Source of the DNA: Tunturiibacter empetritectus
GTDB taxonomy: Bacteria; Acidobacteriota; Terriglobia; Terriglobales; Acidobacteriaceae
Length of the DNA stretch: 64,000 bases
Direction of reading: 5' to 3'
NCBI RefSeq assembly: GCF_013410875.1
Contig: NZ_JACCCU010000002.1
Coordinates: forward strand, 992,001-1,056,000
Part shown: piece by piece, positions 32,082-42,679 of the stretch
Position numbering within the stretch: position 1 is the stretch's first letter
Layout of the letters: each line of letters opens with the position of its first letter
Translations under genes and position numbers: made by a program
The notes under the pieces: generated by a model
What the model was told of the DNA's origin: nothing
The model's input: only the letters and a program-made list of their open reading frames with translations
Database searches by the model: none

Positions 32082-35018
32082 ATGTCGTCTCTCTGGTCTC
32101 CAACCGACTGGCCCCAGCGCCTCGCCGAACTCCAGGCTCCAACTGGTGAGTTGAAAGAAGCTCCTCTGCGTCGCGACGTCCGTTCTCTCGGTATGTTGCT
32201 CGGCGAGGTGTTACGCGAGCAGGCCGGTGAGCCTCTCTACGAGGCCGTCGAGGCGCTTCGCCGCATTGCAATCGCCCGTCGCGAAGCAGAGGCCCCGCAA
32301 ACCGGAGCTGCCGACCAAGCCGCCGCCACCGCCCATCTTCAGCAGGCGCTCGCCCGCGTCCACACGCTTGACCTTCCCGCTGCCTATCAGCTGGCCCGCG
32401 CCTTCGGCTTCTACTTCGAGCTCATCAACCTCGCCGAGACCAACCATCGCAAGCGGCGGCGCCTCTCCTTGCAGCTCAATCAGAATGCCAGCGCATCCGG
32501 CTCTATCCAACGTGGCGATCTGCGCGGAACTCTTCGTCGTCTGCGCCAGGCTGGCGTTACCACCGAACAGGTGCACGCTCTGCTGACTCGCATCTGCGTC
32601 TCCCCGGTCTTCACCGCACATCCCACCGAGGTCGCCCGGCGCAGCGTCATGTTCAAGCGCCGCCGCATCTCCGATCTGCTCGAGCAGCTCGACCGCATCC
32701 CCGTCCCCGAACCCCACCTCGAATCTCTTGAACGCGACCTGCTGGCCGAGATCACCGCACTCTGGCAGACTGATGACGTGCGCAGCGCCCGCCCCACAGT
32801 GCTCGACGAGATCCGCATGGCGCTCGACTACTACGAGTCCAGCCTCTTCGACACCCTCCCCGTCCTCTACTCCGAAGTCGCCACCGCGCTCGCCGCTGAA
32901 TACCCCAGCGAGAAAAGCTTCAGTTCAGTTACAAATAGACCCGAACAAGACAAATCCTCAACGACTCAATCCTGTATTGCCGATCTTCCCTTGCTGATCC
33001 GCTTCGGTTCCTGGATCGGCGGCGACCGGGATGGCAATCCCTTCGTCACTCCCCAGGCGACTCGTGACGCCCTCGCGATGGCTCGCACGCTCCTGTTCAC
33101 GCACTATCGACGCCGCCTTCAGAACGTCTTCGAACAGCTTGCAAGCTCCACCCAGCAGGTTCCCGTCTCCAACGAACTAAGCGCGCTGCTCGACTGTTAC
33201 CTCAGCCAACTTCGCACCGCTGGTCAGAGCGCCCTGGGCGAACGCTTCCCTCACGAGTCCATCCGGCTCCTCATCGCCTGCATCATGATGCGGTTGGGAG
33301 CAACTCCCCAATCCGCCGTTCCCGTTCCAGCCAATCCCGCGCTCAAGCCCTACACCCGCGCCTCCGAGATGCTCTCCGATCTGACCATCCTTCGTGATTC
33401 GCTGATCGGCAACAGCGGTCCGCGACTCGCCGAGATGCTGATCGATCCGCTGCTGATAGAGGTTCGCACCTACGGACTGCACCTGCAGACGCTGGACATC
33501 CGCCAACACGCCCGCGTCCACGCCGCCGCCGTCGCCGAGGTCTCGGCATGGTGCCCTTCCAACTCGACTGACTCCCTGAACCTTCCGTCATCTCTCAGTG
33601 AGCAGACCGCCGAGGTCCTCGACACCTTCCGCACAATCGCTGAGCTCAAACAAACGTACTCTCCGGAGTCCATCCGGCAGTACGTTATCAGTGGTGCAAC
33701 CAGCGCCGAAGATGTACTCCAGGTGATCTGGCTTGCGCGTCTCGGCGGCGTCAGAGTGGAAGGCACAGCCCCGGCTGCAAATGGAAGAGTAGACGATCCT
33801 GGCCTCCAACCTGTCCCCCTCTTTGAGTCTATCGAGGATCTTCAGAATGCCCCGGCAATCATGCGCAAGCTCTGGACGAGCGATGTCTACAAGCCACTGC
33901 TCGCAAGCTGGAATCGACACCAGGAAGTCATGCTCGGCTACTCCGACTCCAACAAGGACGGCGGCATGATCACAAGTACGTGGGAGATATGGAAGGCCCA
34001 CCGAGCACTCCACGAGGTCGCTCGCGAGTGCAACGTGACGTTGCGTCTGTTCCACGGTCGCGGCGGCACCGTCGGTCGCGGTGGTGGACCGACGCACCGC
34101 GCCATCTTCGCTCAGCCTGTCGACAGCTTCACCGGCGAACTTCGCATCACCGAGCAGGGAGAGGTCCTCAACTGGAAGTACTCCGACGTAGTGCTCGCCG
34201 AGCGCAATCTCGAGCTGATGATCGCCGCAAGCCTCGACGCACTGGCCCGCCCCGATGCAGCGCTGCAGCGTGGCGCGGAGACTCCCCATCTCACCGGCGA
34301 GATCCTTCCCGCATGGGAGGCCACGCTCGACGAGCTTTCGGCTACCTCCTACGAGTTCTACCGCAAACACATCGTCGACAGCGCCGACACGTTTACCTAC
34401 TTCGAGCAATCCACTCCCGTCGCGGAGCTTGAACACGCCCGCCTCGGCTCACGCCCCGCTAAACGGAGCGGTAAAAAATCCATGGCCGATCTGCGTGCTA
34501 TTCCATGGGTCTTCGGCTGGATGCAGTCGCGGCAGCTTGTTCCTGCCTACTTCGGCGTCGGCCACGCGCTTCATCAATTCATTCAATCCAAACCCGACGG
34601 CCTCGCGCAGCTTCAAACTATGGCCCGCGCCTTCCCTCTCTTTCTCGATATCATGCGTAACGTCGAGATGGCGCTTGCGAAGGCAGACTTCGGGATCGCC
34701 CGCCTCTACGCGTCACTGGTCGAAGACGAAGCCCTGCGCGACCGCGTCTTTACTACCCTCGAAGCTGAGTTCAACCTGACCCACCGCATGATTCTCGAGA
34801 TCACGCAGCAAAAGTCGCTCCTCGAAACCAACCCTGTTCTCGAGCGCTCCATCCGGCTGCGCAATCCCTATGTCGATCCGATGTCGCTCATACAGGTCGA
34901 ACTGATGCGACGCAAACGAGCCGCTCTGAGAAAAGGAGAACCCAATTCTCCCGAGCTGGACCGCGCCATCTCCGCAACCATCAACGGCATCAGCGCCGGC
35001 CTCCGCAATACCGGCTGA
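32082..35018 (+). CDS. ppc: Phosphoenolpyruvate carboxylase
   Basis: 978 aa, longer than the usual 880-930. Carboxylates PEP to oxaloacetate, refilling the TCA cycle. FTAHPTEVARRS holds the catalytic His; GGDRDGNPFVTPQATRD, LGYSDSNKDGGMITSTWEIW and FHGRGGTVGRGGGPTHRAI are the further hallmark blocks of the bacterial enzyme. The C-terminus ends RNTG, as in almost all PEPCs, supporting a complete gene. Extra length is in an N-terminal helical stretch and in loops near residues 285-300 and 500-520. Confidence 0.97.
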   Translation: MSSLWSPTDWPQRLAELQAPTGELKEAPLRRDVRSLGMLLGEVLREQAGEPLYEAVEALRRIAIARREAEAPQTGAADQAAATAHLQQALARVHTLDLPAAYQLARAFGFYFELINLAETNHRKRRRLSLQLNQNASASGSIQRGDLRGTLRRLRQAGVTTEQVHALLTRICVSPVFTAHPTEVARRSVMFKRRRISDLLEQLDRIPVPEPHLESLERDLLAEITALWQTDDVRSARPTVLDEIRMALDYYESSLFDTLPVLYSEVATALAAEYPSEKSFSSVTNRPEQDKSSTTQSCIADLPLLIRFGSWIGGDRDGNPFVTPQATRDALAMARTLLFTHYRRRLQNVFEQLASSTQQVPVSNELSALLDCYLSQLRTAGQSALGERFPHESIRLLIACIMMRLGATPQSAVPVPANPALKPYTRASEMLSDLTILRDSLIGNSGPRLAEMLIDPLLIEVRTYGLHLQTLDIRQHARVHAAAVAEVSAWCPSNSTDSLNLPSSLSEQTAEVLDTFRTIAELKQTYSPESIRQYVISGATSAEDVLQVIWLARLGGVRVEGTAPAANGRVDDPGLQPVPLFESIEDLQNAPAIMRKLWTSDVYKPLLASWNRHQEVMLGYSDSNKDGGMITSTWEIWKAHRALHEVARECNVTLRLFHGRGGTVGRGGGPTHRAIFAQPVDSFTGELRITEQGEVLNWKYSDVVLAERNLELMIAASLDALARPDAALQRGAETPHLTGEILPAWEATLDELSATSYEFYRKHIVDSADTFTYFEQSTPVAELEHARLGSRPAKRSGKKSMADLRAIPWVFGWMQSRQLVPAYFGVGHALHQFIQSKPDGLAQLQTMARAFPLFLDIMRNVEMALAKADFGIARLYASLVEDEALRDRVFTTLEAEFNLTHRMILEITQQKSLLETNPVLERSIRLRNPYVDPMSLIQVELMRRKRAALRKGEPNSPELDRAISATINGISAGLRNTG

Positions 35019-35085
35019 GGACTCTGTAGGTCTATCTCTCATTTTGCTGTTTCACTAGGCTTATTTTTCGTCTAGATTCGAACTC

Positions 35086-35913
35086 ATGCTGATTTTGCGT
35101 TCGCCTCTTGCTCGTTGCGCTTTTGCGTTCATTTTCTCCTGCCCGCTCTTACCATCCCTCAACGCACAATCGACCGAAGCGGACATCAAAGCCAAGCTGA
35201 AAGACAAGCCCCTCTACCTACGCGGACTCTGGCGAGAAGATAAATTGCACTTCGATTCCAACGGTACACTCATCGGAAAGTCCGGTACAGTTACCTTCAC
35301 GGTGTGCGGCTTCGACCTTAAGTCGGTTAAATTAAAGCCGGATAAACTCATCCTCGAAGGCCCCCGCGTCGGTCTCGAATTAGCGGACAACAAGCAAAAC
35401 CGCGTTCACCTCGACTCTCCCATCCATATCGAGATAGATGCAAGCCCAAGTGGCGACTATGGACCTGCGCTTGATGCAGTCTTTGTCGATGGGCTCGATA
35501 AGCTAGTTCCATCCATGCCGTATTACTGGAAGAACTATGCGGAAAAGAACTTCCTGCCAACTTCCACCACAACAACGCCTGCAGCCACTTCGGCAGACTC
35601 TGACTCACAGTCACCGAACACGAGGCCTAGAAAGATCGGTGGTGCGATCACCCCGCCAAAGGTTGTGAGATACGTCAATCCCAATTACAACAACGTGGCA
35701 AAAGATAAAAAGTATAGCGGGACTGTCCTCATGAACTTATGGGTAGGAAGCAACGGCGCGATAAGTCACCTTAGTGTTCGTCGGGCGTTGGGGCTTGGTA
35801 TGGACGAAGATGCGATGGCCGCCGTGCAGCAGTACACCTTCGAACCAGCAAAGGAGAATGGGAAACCCGTAACGGTCGAACTCAATATTGAAACTGCCTT
35901 TTCGTTCCACTAG
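35086..35913 (+). CDS. Exported protein with a C-terminal TonB domain
   Basis: 275 aa. Signal peptide at about 1-27 ([20 protein letters not shown]). Residues 30-165 are beta-rich and unrecognised ([19 protein letters not shown]); a Thr/Ser/Pro linker follows; the last about 85 residues are a TonB_C domain ([20 protein letters not shown], then [20 protein letters not shown] and a closing [16 protein letters not shown]). It lacks the N-terminal membrane helix and Pro-rich arm of true TonB, so it is probably periplasmic and not an energy transducer. The ATG follows TAGATT by 7 nt. Confidence 0.78.
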   Translation: MLILRSPLARCAFAFIFSCPLLPSLNAQSTEADIKAKLKDKPLYLRGLWREDKLHFDSNGTLIGKSGTVTFTVCGFDLKSVKLKPDKLILEGPRVGLELADNKQNRVHLDSPIHIEIDASPSGDYGPALDAVFVDGLDKLVPSMPYYWKNYAEKNFLPTSTTTTPAATSADSDSQSPNTRPRKIGGAITPPKVVRYVNPNYNNVAKDKKYSGTVLMNLWVGSNGAISHLSVRRALGLGMDEDAMAAVQQYTFEPAKENGKPVTVELNIETAFSFH

Positions 35914-35990
35914 TGTTAGTAAAAATCTTCCACTTCGACGAAGCTCATGTCGCCACCAGTTCGTCTCCTATTACGTCTCAAAAGCCTTAT

Positions 35991-37994
35991 ATGAATTGGA
36001 AGAAGACTCCAATGCGCTTGTCTAACCTGATAGCTCTATTTCTCGCCGTCGCTCCGATTGCTTTTGCCCAAGGTCCACGGCCCCAGCTCTCGCCTGAGGA
36101 GACCAAGGCTCTCATCGAAAAGCGCGAAGCTATCGAGAGGCAACTGGAAGATGTCGCCGTCATCGACCGCAAGGTAATGGTTCCGATGAGTGACGGTGCG
36201 CGTATGGCCGCCGATATCTATCGCCCGAAAGATACAAGCAAGAAGTATCCGATCATCTTCAGCCGCACGCCCTACAACTTCAACTTCTGGGACGTGAAGC
36301 TCGGGACGTATCGCGACATGAGCCAGGAGCTCGACGCCGTCAAGCGCGGCTATGTCCTGATCGAGATGAACGAGCGCGGACACTTCTTCTCCGAGGGCAA
36401 CTACGACATCCTCGGCGCACCTCTCTCCGATGCCAACGATCAGCTCGACTGGATGGCCGCGCAACCCTGGTCCAGCGGCAAGATCGGTCTCATCGGCTGC
36501 TCTTCCACCGCAGAGTGGCAGCTCGCCGCAGCTTCACTGGGCAACAAGGCACTCACCACAATCATTCCGCAGAGCTTCGGCGCTGGCGTCGGCAAGGTCG
36601 GTCCATACAACGAACAAGGGAATTGGTATCGCGGCGGCGCCGTACAGATGCTCTTCATCGACTGGCTCTATGGCGAACAAAACCAGGTGCGTCCCAGCTT
36701 TCCAAAGGACACCTCACAAGCTGATCTCATCAAGGCATCGAAACTGTTTGACCTCGCACCGCAGCTTCCTCCTGTCGACTGGGCCAAGGCCTTTCAGCAT
36801 CTGCCAGAGCAAGAGATCATCTCCGCCATTGATGGCCCGAAGGGCATCTTCTCCGACAAGATGCCGAACACCACCGGAGGCGCCATGATCCAGCGCACGC
36901 CGAACGATCCCGCGTGGCGCAAGGGCGGCATCTGGCAGTCCGACACCATGCCGATCAACGTTCCGGGCTTCTGGTTCATGACCTGGTACGACGTCTCCAT
37001 CGGTCCAAATCTCGCTGCTTACAACTTCGTCCGCTCCGCCGCTAAAGGTGAGGCGGCAAACGAGCAGTACGCGGTGATTGCCCCCACACTTCACTGCGGC
37101 TACAAGCGTGCCAAGGAGGACACCATCGTCGGCGAACGCAGCATGGGCGACGCACGGCTCGACTACGACGCGCTCACTTACGCCTGGTTCGATCACTTCC
37201 TCAAGCACGAAGACAACGGCTTTCTCCAGAAGACACCCAAGGTGCAGTACTTCACCATGGGCATCAACAAGTGGCAGCACTCTGAGAGCTGGCCTCCTGA
37301 AGGCGCAAAGCCCGTAACGCTCACCCTCTCCAGCGGCGGCCATGCGAACACACTTCACGGCGACGGCGTTCTCTCCTTCTCTTCAACGCCACCCGCAAAG
37401 TCGAAGGCGAAGTCTCCAGATATCGCTGACCTCTTCACCTACGATCCCATGAATCCCACACCGAGCTATGGCGGCAACGTCTGCTGCGCAGCCAATACGA
37501 TCTCTGGCATGGGCGGCGCGCTCGATCAACGCAAGATGGAGGAGCGTCCCGACATCCTTGTCTATACCAGTGAGCCGCTGAAAGAAGGCATGGAGGTAAG
37601 CGGCCCGATTACGGCAACGCTCTACGTCTCCTCCGACGTGAAGGATACCGACGTCACCGTCAAAGTCATCGACGTCCTGCCCGACGGCACCGCCTACAAC
37701 CTCGACGAGACGATCCAGCGCCTTCGCTACCGTGAGGGCGACGACCACACTGTATGGATGGAGAAGGATAAGATCTACAAAGTGACCCTAACCCCGATGA
37801 ACACCAGCAACTACTTTGATGTTGGCCACAGAGTTCGCATCGAGGTCGCCGGCTCAAACTTCCCACGGTTCGACCGCAATCTCAACACAGGCGGCAACAA
37901 CTACGACGAGACCACTGGGCTCGTCGCTCACACCGCCATCCATCACAGCAGCCAGTATCCAAGCGCCGTGATACTAACGGTGGTAAAGCACTAA
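35991..37994 (+). CDS. Exported CocE/NonD family hydrolase (X-Pro dipeptidyl-peptidase S15 type)
   Basis: 667 aa from the ATG at 35991; an in-frame ATG at 36012 ([13 protein letters not shown]) has a weak GGAAG upstream and is also possible. Signal peptide ends at about IAFAQG. The catalytic domain starts at [18 protein letters not shown], with [15 protein letters not shown]; the nucleophile is in [13 protein letters not shown], where S15 enzymes usually have GxSxGG, so the motif is divergent. A C-terminal jelly-roll (PebC/XPD C domain) is indicated by [20 protein letters not shown] and [20 protein letters not shown]. Hydrolyses an ester or N-acyl bond of unknown substrate in the periplasm. 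Confidence 0.9.
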   Translation: MNWKKTPMRLSNLIALFLAVAPIAFAQGPRPQLSPEETKALIEKREAIERQLEDVAVIDRKVMVPMSDGARMAADIYRPKDTSKKYPIIFSRTPYNFNFWDVKLGTYRDMSQELDAVKRGYVLIEMNERGHFFSEGNYDILGAPLSDANDQLDWMAAQPWSSGKIGLIGCSSTAEWQLAAASLGNKALTTIIPQSFGAGVGKVGPYNEQGNWYRGGAVQMLFIDWLYGEQNQVRPSFPKDTSQADLIKASKLFDLAPQLPPVDWAKAFQHLPEQEIISAIDGPKGIFSDKMPNTTGGAMIQRTPNDPAWRKGGIWQSDTMPINVPGFWFMTWYDVSIGPNLAAYNFVRSAAKGEAANEQYAVIAPTLHCGYKRAKEDTIVGERSMGDARLDYDALTYAWFDHFLKHEDNGFLQKTPKVQYFTMGINKWQHSESWPPEGAKPVTLTLSSGGHANTLHGDGVLSFSSTPPAKSKAKSPDIADLFTYDPMNPTPSYGGNVCCAANTISGMGGALDQRKMEERPDILVYTSEPLKEGMEVSGPITATLYVSSDVKDTDVTVKVIDVLPDGTAYNLDETIQRLRYREGDDHTVWMEKDKIYKVTLTPMNTSNYFDVGHRVRIEVAGSNFPRFDRNLNTGGNNYDETTGLVAHTAIHHSSQYPSAVILTVVKH

Positions 37995-38008
37995 GCCATC
38001 GGGATCGC

Positions 38009-38040
38009 AAAAGGGGGGAGCGCCATGAACTCGCCCTTTT
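38009..38040 (+). terminator. Intrinsic terminator after the CocE-type gene
   Basis: AAAAGGG (38009-38015) pairs with CCCTTTT (38034-38040), with an inner GAG/CTC pair, followed by a T-rich stretch. It lies 15 bp after the stop codon. Confidence 0.75.
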
Positions 38041-38061
38041 CTATTTGTTCCAGACTAAGAC

Positions 38062-38805
38062 TCAATACCCCTGATCCGCCCGGAACGCCGTCACTTTATT
38101 CTTCACAAACGTGACCGCCATCGGTTTACCAAGATTCGCAAACACCACCATGCGGTTTCCGTAGTCGTTACTCGTGCTCTTACTCACCTGTCCCAACGAG
38201 AGTTCCACCTGCCGCTCGTTCATTCCGAGAATGACTTGGTGTGTGTCCACTGCCTTCCAGATCTCCGGTCCCCAGTGCTTGTACAGATCATGCGGATCGT
38301 CATAGAACAGGATCTCGTCGGTATAAAAGGTGTACTGGCCCCCCTGCCGGTACCCCACTGGCACGGCATACTCCTTGGTATCTCCTGCGACATCGGGCCG
38401 CGTGAAGACCATCAACACCTGCTTGTCGCCGCCTGGGATTCGAAACGTCGCAGCCTTAGGAGCCACCTGCTCAATCGCGTCCTTCACGACCAGAGGCTCC
38501 GCGCCCAACAACGTTCCGGCAGCCTTGCCGTACTGAGCCGCATGTCCAACGAGAGGGTAGTATTCGAGCTGTCCGCCAGCCGAAACCCAGACCGTCGTGC
38601 CAGCCAGATCCTTGATGTCTTTCAGCGTATCCGGCCGCTTCTTCTTTAAGAAGACGAGATCGTCCTCGGGAATCACCTCGCGCGCAGGCGCCTTCACCGA
38701 GTTGTCTGGAGCATTTCGCTCCCGGTAGATCAACCCCACACGAATGCCCACCGCCAGCACCAGCACCACAGTCGCCCCGATCGCCGCCTTAGCCCCATTC
38801 TGCAT
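38062..38805 (-). CDS. Membrane-anchored hypothetical protein
   Basis: 247 aa. One N-terminal membrane segment (about residues 6-26, AIGATVVLVLAVGIRVGLIY) and a periplasmic remainder. The segment DLVFLKKKRPDTLKDIKDLA and a later YDDPHDLYKHWGPEIWKAVD stand out, as does GMNERQVELSLGQVSKS, which resembles the helix-strand motif of SmpA/OmlA-type beta-clamp proteins. I do not recognise the family. GGGAG lies just before the ATG. Probably a separate unit from the MFS gene upstream. Confidence 0.6.
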   Translation of the reverse strand: MQNGAKAAIGATVVLVLAVGIRVGLIYRERNAPDNSVKAPAREVIPEDDLVFLKKKRPDTLKDIKDLAGTTVWVSAGGQLEYYPLVGHAAQYGKAAGTLLGAEPLVVKDAIEQVAPKAATFRIPGGDKQVLMVFTRPDVAGDTKEYAVPVGYRQGGQYTFYTDEILFYDDPHDLYKHWGPEIWKAVDTHQVILGMNERQVELSLGQVSKSTSNDYGNRMVVFANLGKPMAVTFVKNKVTAFRADQGY

Positions 38806-38843
38806 CGACTCTCCCTTACCCCTTAGATAGCAACCTCTGCACT

Positions 38844-40184
38844 CTAATCTACCGGCTCTGCGACACTCAACTCCTCATTGGCTCCCATCAAAGCCTCCGC
38901 CGTCAGAGCGTCAGCATTGCGCAGCTGCGGGAACAGCCCGGCAGCAGAGGCCGTCACCAGCATCGACCCGATTCCCCCAACCACCACGGCCCGAACCGCA
39001 CCCCACCAGTGCGCCGTCACGCCGCTCTCGAACTCGCCAAACTCATTCGAAGCTCCGATAAACAGCCAATTCACCGCACTCACGCGTCCACGCATCTCAG
39101 GCGGAGTCGCCAGTTGCAGCACGCTCGACCGAACCACCACGCTCACCATGTCACTCGCGCCGACGATGACAAGGGCCGCTGCACTCAGATAGATGCTCTT
39201 CGACAACCCGAAGACAACCGTTGCCACGCCGAAGATTCCAACGCACACCAGCATCGTCAGACCGGCTCTGCGCTTTATCGGCCTCACGACCATCAACAGA
39301 GAAACCGCGAGCGCGCCCACCGATGGCATCGCCCGGAGCAATCCAAGCCCGCGCGGCCCAGCATGCAGAATGTCAGTCGCAAAGATCGGCAGCAGCGCCG
39401 TTGCTCCGCCCAACAGCACGGCAAACAGGTCCAGCGAAATCGACCCCAACAAAAGCTTCGCTCGCCACACATACTCCAACCCTGCCAGCACCGTCTTCAT
39501 GCTGAAGGCCTTCTTCTCCGTGGTAACCATCTTCGTTCGAATCATACCGACCAGCACGATGAACCCAACCAGCATCAGGAGCGTGAAGCTGTATACAAGC
39601 GGCGCGCCATTACACATCGCCGCAACACCGGCCAGCGGTAGCGTAAACAGCAGGCCGCCGACGGCGGGGCCGGACATATTCGCAATCTGGTAGACCGTCG
39701 CCCCCCAGGTCACCGCGTTGACGAAATCTTCCTTCGGCACCAGGCTTGGCAGCATGGCACTTGCCGCCGGCCCGCTGAACGCTCTGCCCAACCCAATCCC
39801 CACCAGTACCGCATAGATCGGCCAGATTCGCCCATGCTGCAACGCCGTCGCACTCAAGGAGAGCCACAGCAGCACAGCCGTGCAACACGCCTGCAATCCA
39901 TAACAGAGCAGAATAATCCTGCGCCGGTCATATCGGTCCGCAGCATGTCCTGCGGCCAGCATGACGAACAACCCGGGCAGAAAGAGCGCGAGCCCCGTAT
40001 ATCCAAGGTCCAAGGCAGAGTGGGTGATCGCATATACCTGCCATGCCACAGCGACCGACTGCGCCTCTGCGCCCAGAATCACCATCAACCGCGCCGCTTG
40101 ATATAGCCGAAAGTCCCGTGACTTGAATGCCGAGCGGTAACCCTTCTCTACCGCCGGCTTCACTCGTTCCGAACCATCCGCCAT
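38844..40184 (-). CDS. Major facilitator superfamily transporter
   Basis: 446 aa with about 12 membrane segments. It starts with 25 polar residues and FRLYQAARLMVILGAEAQSV; the loop GHAADRYDRRRIILLCYG is the MFS motif between segments 2 and 3. Similar in layout to EntS/DHA3 exporters and to the MFS gene at 7268, but not a close copy. The C-terminus is short and acidic. Probable efflux of an unknown compound. No partner gene is adjacent. Confidence 0.88.
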   Translation of the reverse strand: MADGSERVKPAVEKGYRSAFKSRDFRLYQAARLMVILGAEAQSVAVAWQVYAITHSALDLGYTGLALFLPGLFVMLAAGHAADRYDRRRIILLCYGLQACCTAVLLWLSLSATALQHGRIWPIYAVLVGIGLGRAFSGPAASAMLPSLVPKEDFVNAVTWGATVYQIANMSGPAVGGLLFTLPLAGVAAMCNGAPLVYSFTLLMLVGFIVLVGMIRTKMVTTEKKAFSMKTVLAGLEYVWRAKLLLGSISLDLFAVLLGGATALLPIFATDILHAGPRGLGLLRAMPSVGALAVSLLMVVRPIKRRAGLTMLVCVGIFGVATVVFGLSKSIYLSAAALVIVGASDMVSVVVRSSVLQLATPPEMRGRVSAVNWLFIGASNEFGEFESGVTAHWWGAVRAVVVGGIGSMLVTASAAGLFPQLRNADALTAEALMGANEELSVAEPVD

Positions 40185-40379
40185 GCCCTATGTTTTCACA
40201 CTTCTGTTACGAAAGTGTCACCATCTCCGGGATCTCCTTCGCTCTCTAGCCAACATCTGAAGCATCACCTGACTTCTCGAGCCTTCAGGCCGAAGACGCC
40301 TCTCCCCAGCGAGAGCGCATCGCAAGGACATAAGGCAATCACGCCTCATTTTGTTGGAGATTCCCGCGTCGAAGGAGCT

Positions 40380-41864
40380 CTATCGGCCCAGGTAAACTTT
40401 GTATTGGGTTTCGACAACTCCGGTATTCCGCGCCAGTTGCAGCTTCGACTGGTTGTATTGATACAGCGTATCCACCAGCCTGCTCTGCGCCGCCGCCAAC
40501 GTCGCCTGCGCCTGCACGACCGGTAGATTATCATCCACCCCGGCAGAGAAGCGGTCCGTCGCATCCTGCAGTTCCTGGGTCGCGAGGTCCACGTTGCTCT
40601 TCGCCACCTTCACCAGATCATTCGACGACTGAACATCCAGCATCGCCGCGCGAATCTGCTGCTCGATCGTCACCCGAAGCGAGTCGATCTGCTGTTTCAG
40701 CCCCGTAACCTGCGCGTCTGCTACCTCACGCTCGCCGCGAAGCTGTCCTTCCTGAAACACCGGTACGCTTACCTTGCCTGTCGCCGCAAACACTCCATGG
40801 TAGAGCGAACCAATCTCCCCCAGCACGCCGTAGTATCCATCGAACGAGACCACCGGGAGACGCTCCGCCCGCACTGCCTTCCGCGCCTTGGCTGCAACCT
40901 CAAGCTGCGCCTGCAGACTCAGCAGATCCTTCCGTCTCTGAAAAGCCAGATTCTTCGCATCTTCGAGCGGCAGCTGCGCAAACTCCGCATAAGGAGCCGT
41001 ATCGGTCAGCGCAATCTCCTGGTCCGCAGGGAGTCCGATCAGCCGGTTCAGCGCAATCTTGTCCTTCGCAAACGCGTTCTCATCGTTGATTAGCGCCTGC
41101 TGTTGCGTCTGCAGTTGAACCCTGGCGCGCAACTCATCCAGATTCGTCCCCACGCCCGCCTCGTGCGAGGCCTTCGCCTGCTGGTACGCCACCTCATCCG
41201 CTTTCTCCAGAGCTTGCGCATTCGCAATCTGCGAGGCGTCCGCCAATGCAAGGAGATACTGTGTGCCCACGGAAAGAGTGACGTTGCCCAGCTGATTCAA
41301 GGTCGTGAGATTAGCCGCCTTCACCGCTTGCTGCGCCGATCGGAACAGGTAATAGGCGGGCACATTGAAGAGTTGCTGATTCAGGCTCAACTGCGCCGAA
41401 GCCGTATTCACCTTGACAATCTCGTTGAACGTTCCTGGCGCAAGGCCAAATCCCGCCAGTGACGAGGCCTTGAATCCCTGCGCCGCGAGATTGATCTCCT
41501 GGGCCTCAACCGCTCCCTTGGCCGTCAGACTCGGCAACAAACTATTTTCGACGGTCAACACTTGGCCGCGCACCGCTCGTTCGTTCTGGATGACCAGCAG
41601 CATCTGCAGGTTGCGCTTCTCTCCCCGAGCGATCGCGTCATCAAGGCTCAGCGGCAACGCCCCAGCCGTCCCCTGCTCAACCACCACCCCGCCCGGCAGT
41701 TTGACGATATTCGGCACCGGCGCCGGCGGAAGATCAACGTTCTGGGTCTGAGCACCTTGGCTCTGCGCAATCGCCAGGGGAACGCTTAAAATCAGCGCCG
41801 CAGTCCACACCGCAGCCCATAGCCGCGTCTTCGCTTCTCTTGAAATTCCAGTCTGGGCTTTCAT
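40380..41864 (-). CDS. TolC family outer-membrane efflux protein
   Basis: 494 aa. Signal peptide at about 10-35 (ending PLAIAQ). Two internally similar halves of long coiled helices with short strands, as in TolC/OEP: NLDELRARVQLQTQQQALIN in one half and VDDNLPVVQAQATLAAAQSR in the other, each opening with an alanine-rich helix. The second half also carries QQIRAAMLDVQSSNDLVKVA. It would form a trimeric channel across outer membrane and periplasm. No RND or ABC pump or membrane-fusion gene is nearby, so it is an orphan channel. AGAGAGC precedes the ATG. Confidence 0.9.
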   Translation of the reverse strand: MKAQTGISREAKTRLWAAVWTAALILSVPLAIAQSQGAQTQNVDLPPAPVPNIVKLPGGVVVEQGTAGALPLSLDDAIARGEKRNLQMLLVIQNERAVRGQVLTVENSLLPSLTAKGAVEAQEINLAAQGFKASSLAGFGLAPGTFNEIVKVNTASAQLSLNQQLFNVPAYYLFRSAQQAVKAANLTTLNQLGNVTLSVGTQYLLALADASQIANAQALEKADEVAYQQAKASHEAGVGTNLDELRARVQLQTQQQALINDENAFAKDKIALNRLIGLPADQEIALTDTAPYAEFAQLPLEDAKNLAFQRRKDLLSLQAQLEVAAKARKAVRAERLPVVSFDGYYGVLGEIGSLYHGVFAATGKVSVPVFQEGQLRGEREVADAQVTGLKQQIDSLRVTIEQQIRAAMLDVQSSNDLVKVAKSNVDLATQELQDATDRFSAGVDDNLPVVQAQATLAAAQSRLVDTLYQYNQSKLQLARNTGVVETQYKVYLGR

Positions 41865-41962
41865 GCTCTCTTATTAGAGTGCCACACTCCCCTCTCGATG
41901 CAGAAATAGCGAGAAAACGGTCTTCGGCTCCCTCCCTCGGCTAAAATACAAAAGATAATCCT

Positions 41963-42613
41963 ATGCGTCTTATACCAATGAACCGCATCCTCCTCGCCGC
42001 AGCCCTGCTCCTCGCCATTCCGGTCGGCATCCCGGCCCTTGCCCAGGGTTTTAAAGACACCTCAATGCTTCGCGCTCCCGCCGGATCTCAGGTCGCCATC
42101 TACGACTTTGAAGACCTCGAGTGCCCCGCCTGCTCGCACGCATTCCCCATCGTCCATGCGGCTGTGGAGAAATATAAGATTCCCCTTCTCCGCCACGACT
42201 TCCCCCTGCGAATGCACGTCTGGAGCTTTGACGCGGCTGTGATCGCCCGCTACATTCAGGACAAGATCTCGCCCCAGGCCGCCGAAGAGTATCGCGGCGC
42301 CGTCTTCGCCAACCAGATCTCCATCGCCTCAAAGGAAGATCTCAACGCCTTCACGCAAAAGTACTTTCAATCTCACGGTCGCGTGATGCCGTTCGTCATC
42401 GATCCGAACGGTCTCTTCGCCGCCGAGGTGCACGCTGACCAAACCTTGGGCGAACGAGTCGGCCTCACCAAGACCCCGACCATCTTCATCGTCACCCACA
42501 AGGGCTTTGTCGAGGTCAATGATGTCACCCAGCTCTACGCCATGCTGGACAATGCGATCGCAGAGAACCCGGCACCTGCAGCAGCCAAGCCGAAGACCAC
42601 CGCCCACAAGTAA
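41963..42613 (+). CDS. Exported DsbA-like thioredoxin-fold protein
   Basis: 216 aa (or 211 from the ATG at 41978). Signal peptide through IPALAQ. The active site is FEDLECPACSHAF, a C-P-A-C pair, in a thioredoxin fold with a helical insert, and the cis-Pro is in GLTKTPTIFIVTHKG. LRHDFPLRMHVWSFDAAVIA is characteristic of DsbA-like oxidoreductases with a bacterial DSBA-type domain. It should form or isomerise disulfides in the periplasm. Tail is Ala/Pro/Lys rich. A terminator follows at 42633. Confidence 0.88.
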   Translation: MRLIPMNRILLAAALLLAIPVGIPALAQGFKDTSMLRAPAGSQVAIYDFEDLECPACSHAFPIVHAAVEKYKIPLLRHDFPLRMHVWSFDAAVIARYIQDKISPQAAEEYRGAVFANQISIASKEDLNAFTQKYFQSHGRVMPFVIDPNGLFAAEVHADQTLGERVGLTKTPTIFIVTHKGFVEVNDVTQLYAMLDNAIAENPAPAAAKPKTTAHK

Positions 42614-42632
42614 CGATTTCTGTCACAAAACC

Positions 42633-42660
42633 AAAAGGCCCGGAAATCCCGGATCTTTTT
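42633..42660. terminator. Intrinsic terminator between convergent genes
   Basis: AAAAGG-C-CCGG (from 42633) pairs with CCGG-A-TCTTTT with one internal mismatch and a 5-nt loop; the T-run continues to 42660. Works on the plus strand for the DsbA-like gene; A-run on the other side makes it usable from the minus strand. Confidence 0.6.
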
Positions 42661-42679
42661 CTGCAATGTGACCTTCCGC

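Noticed and set aside
33588..34436. 282-codon open frame opposite ppc
   Set aside because: Shadow of ppc, whose catalytic motifs are intact in the plus frame.
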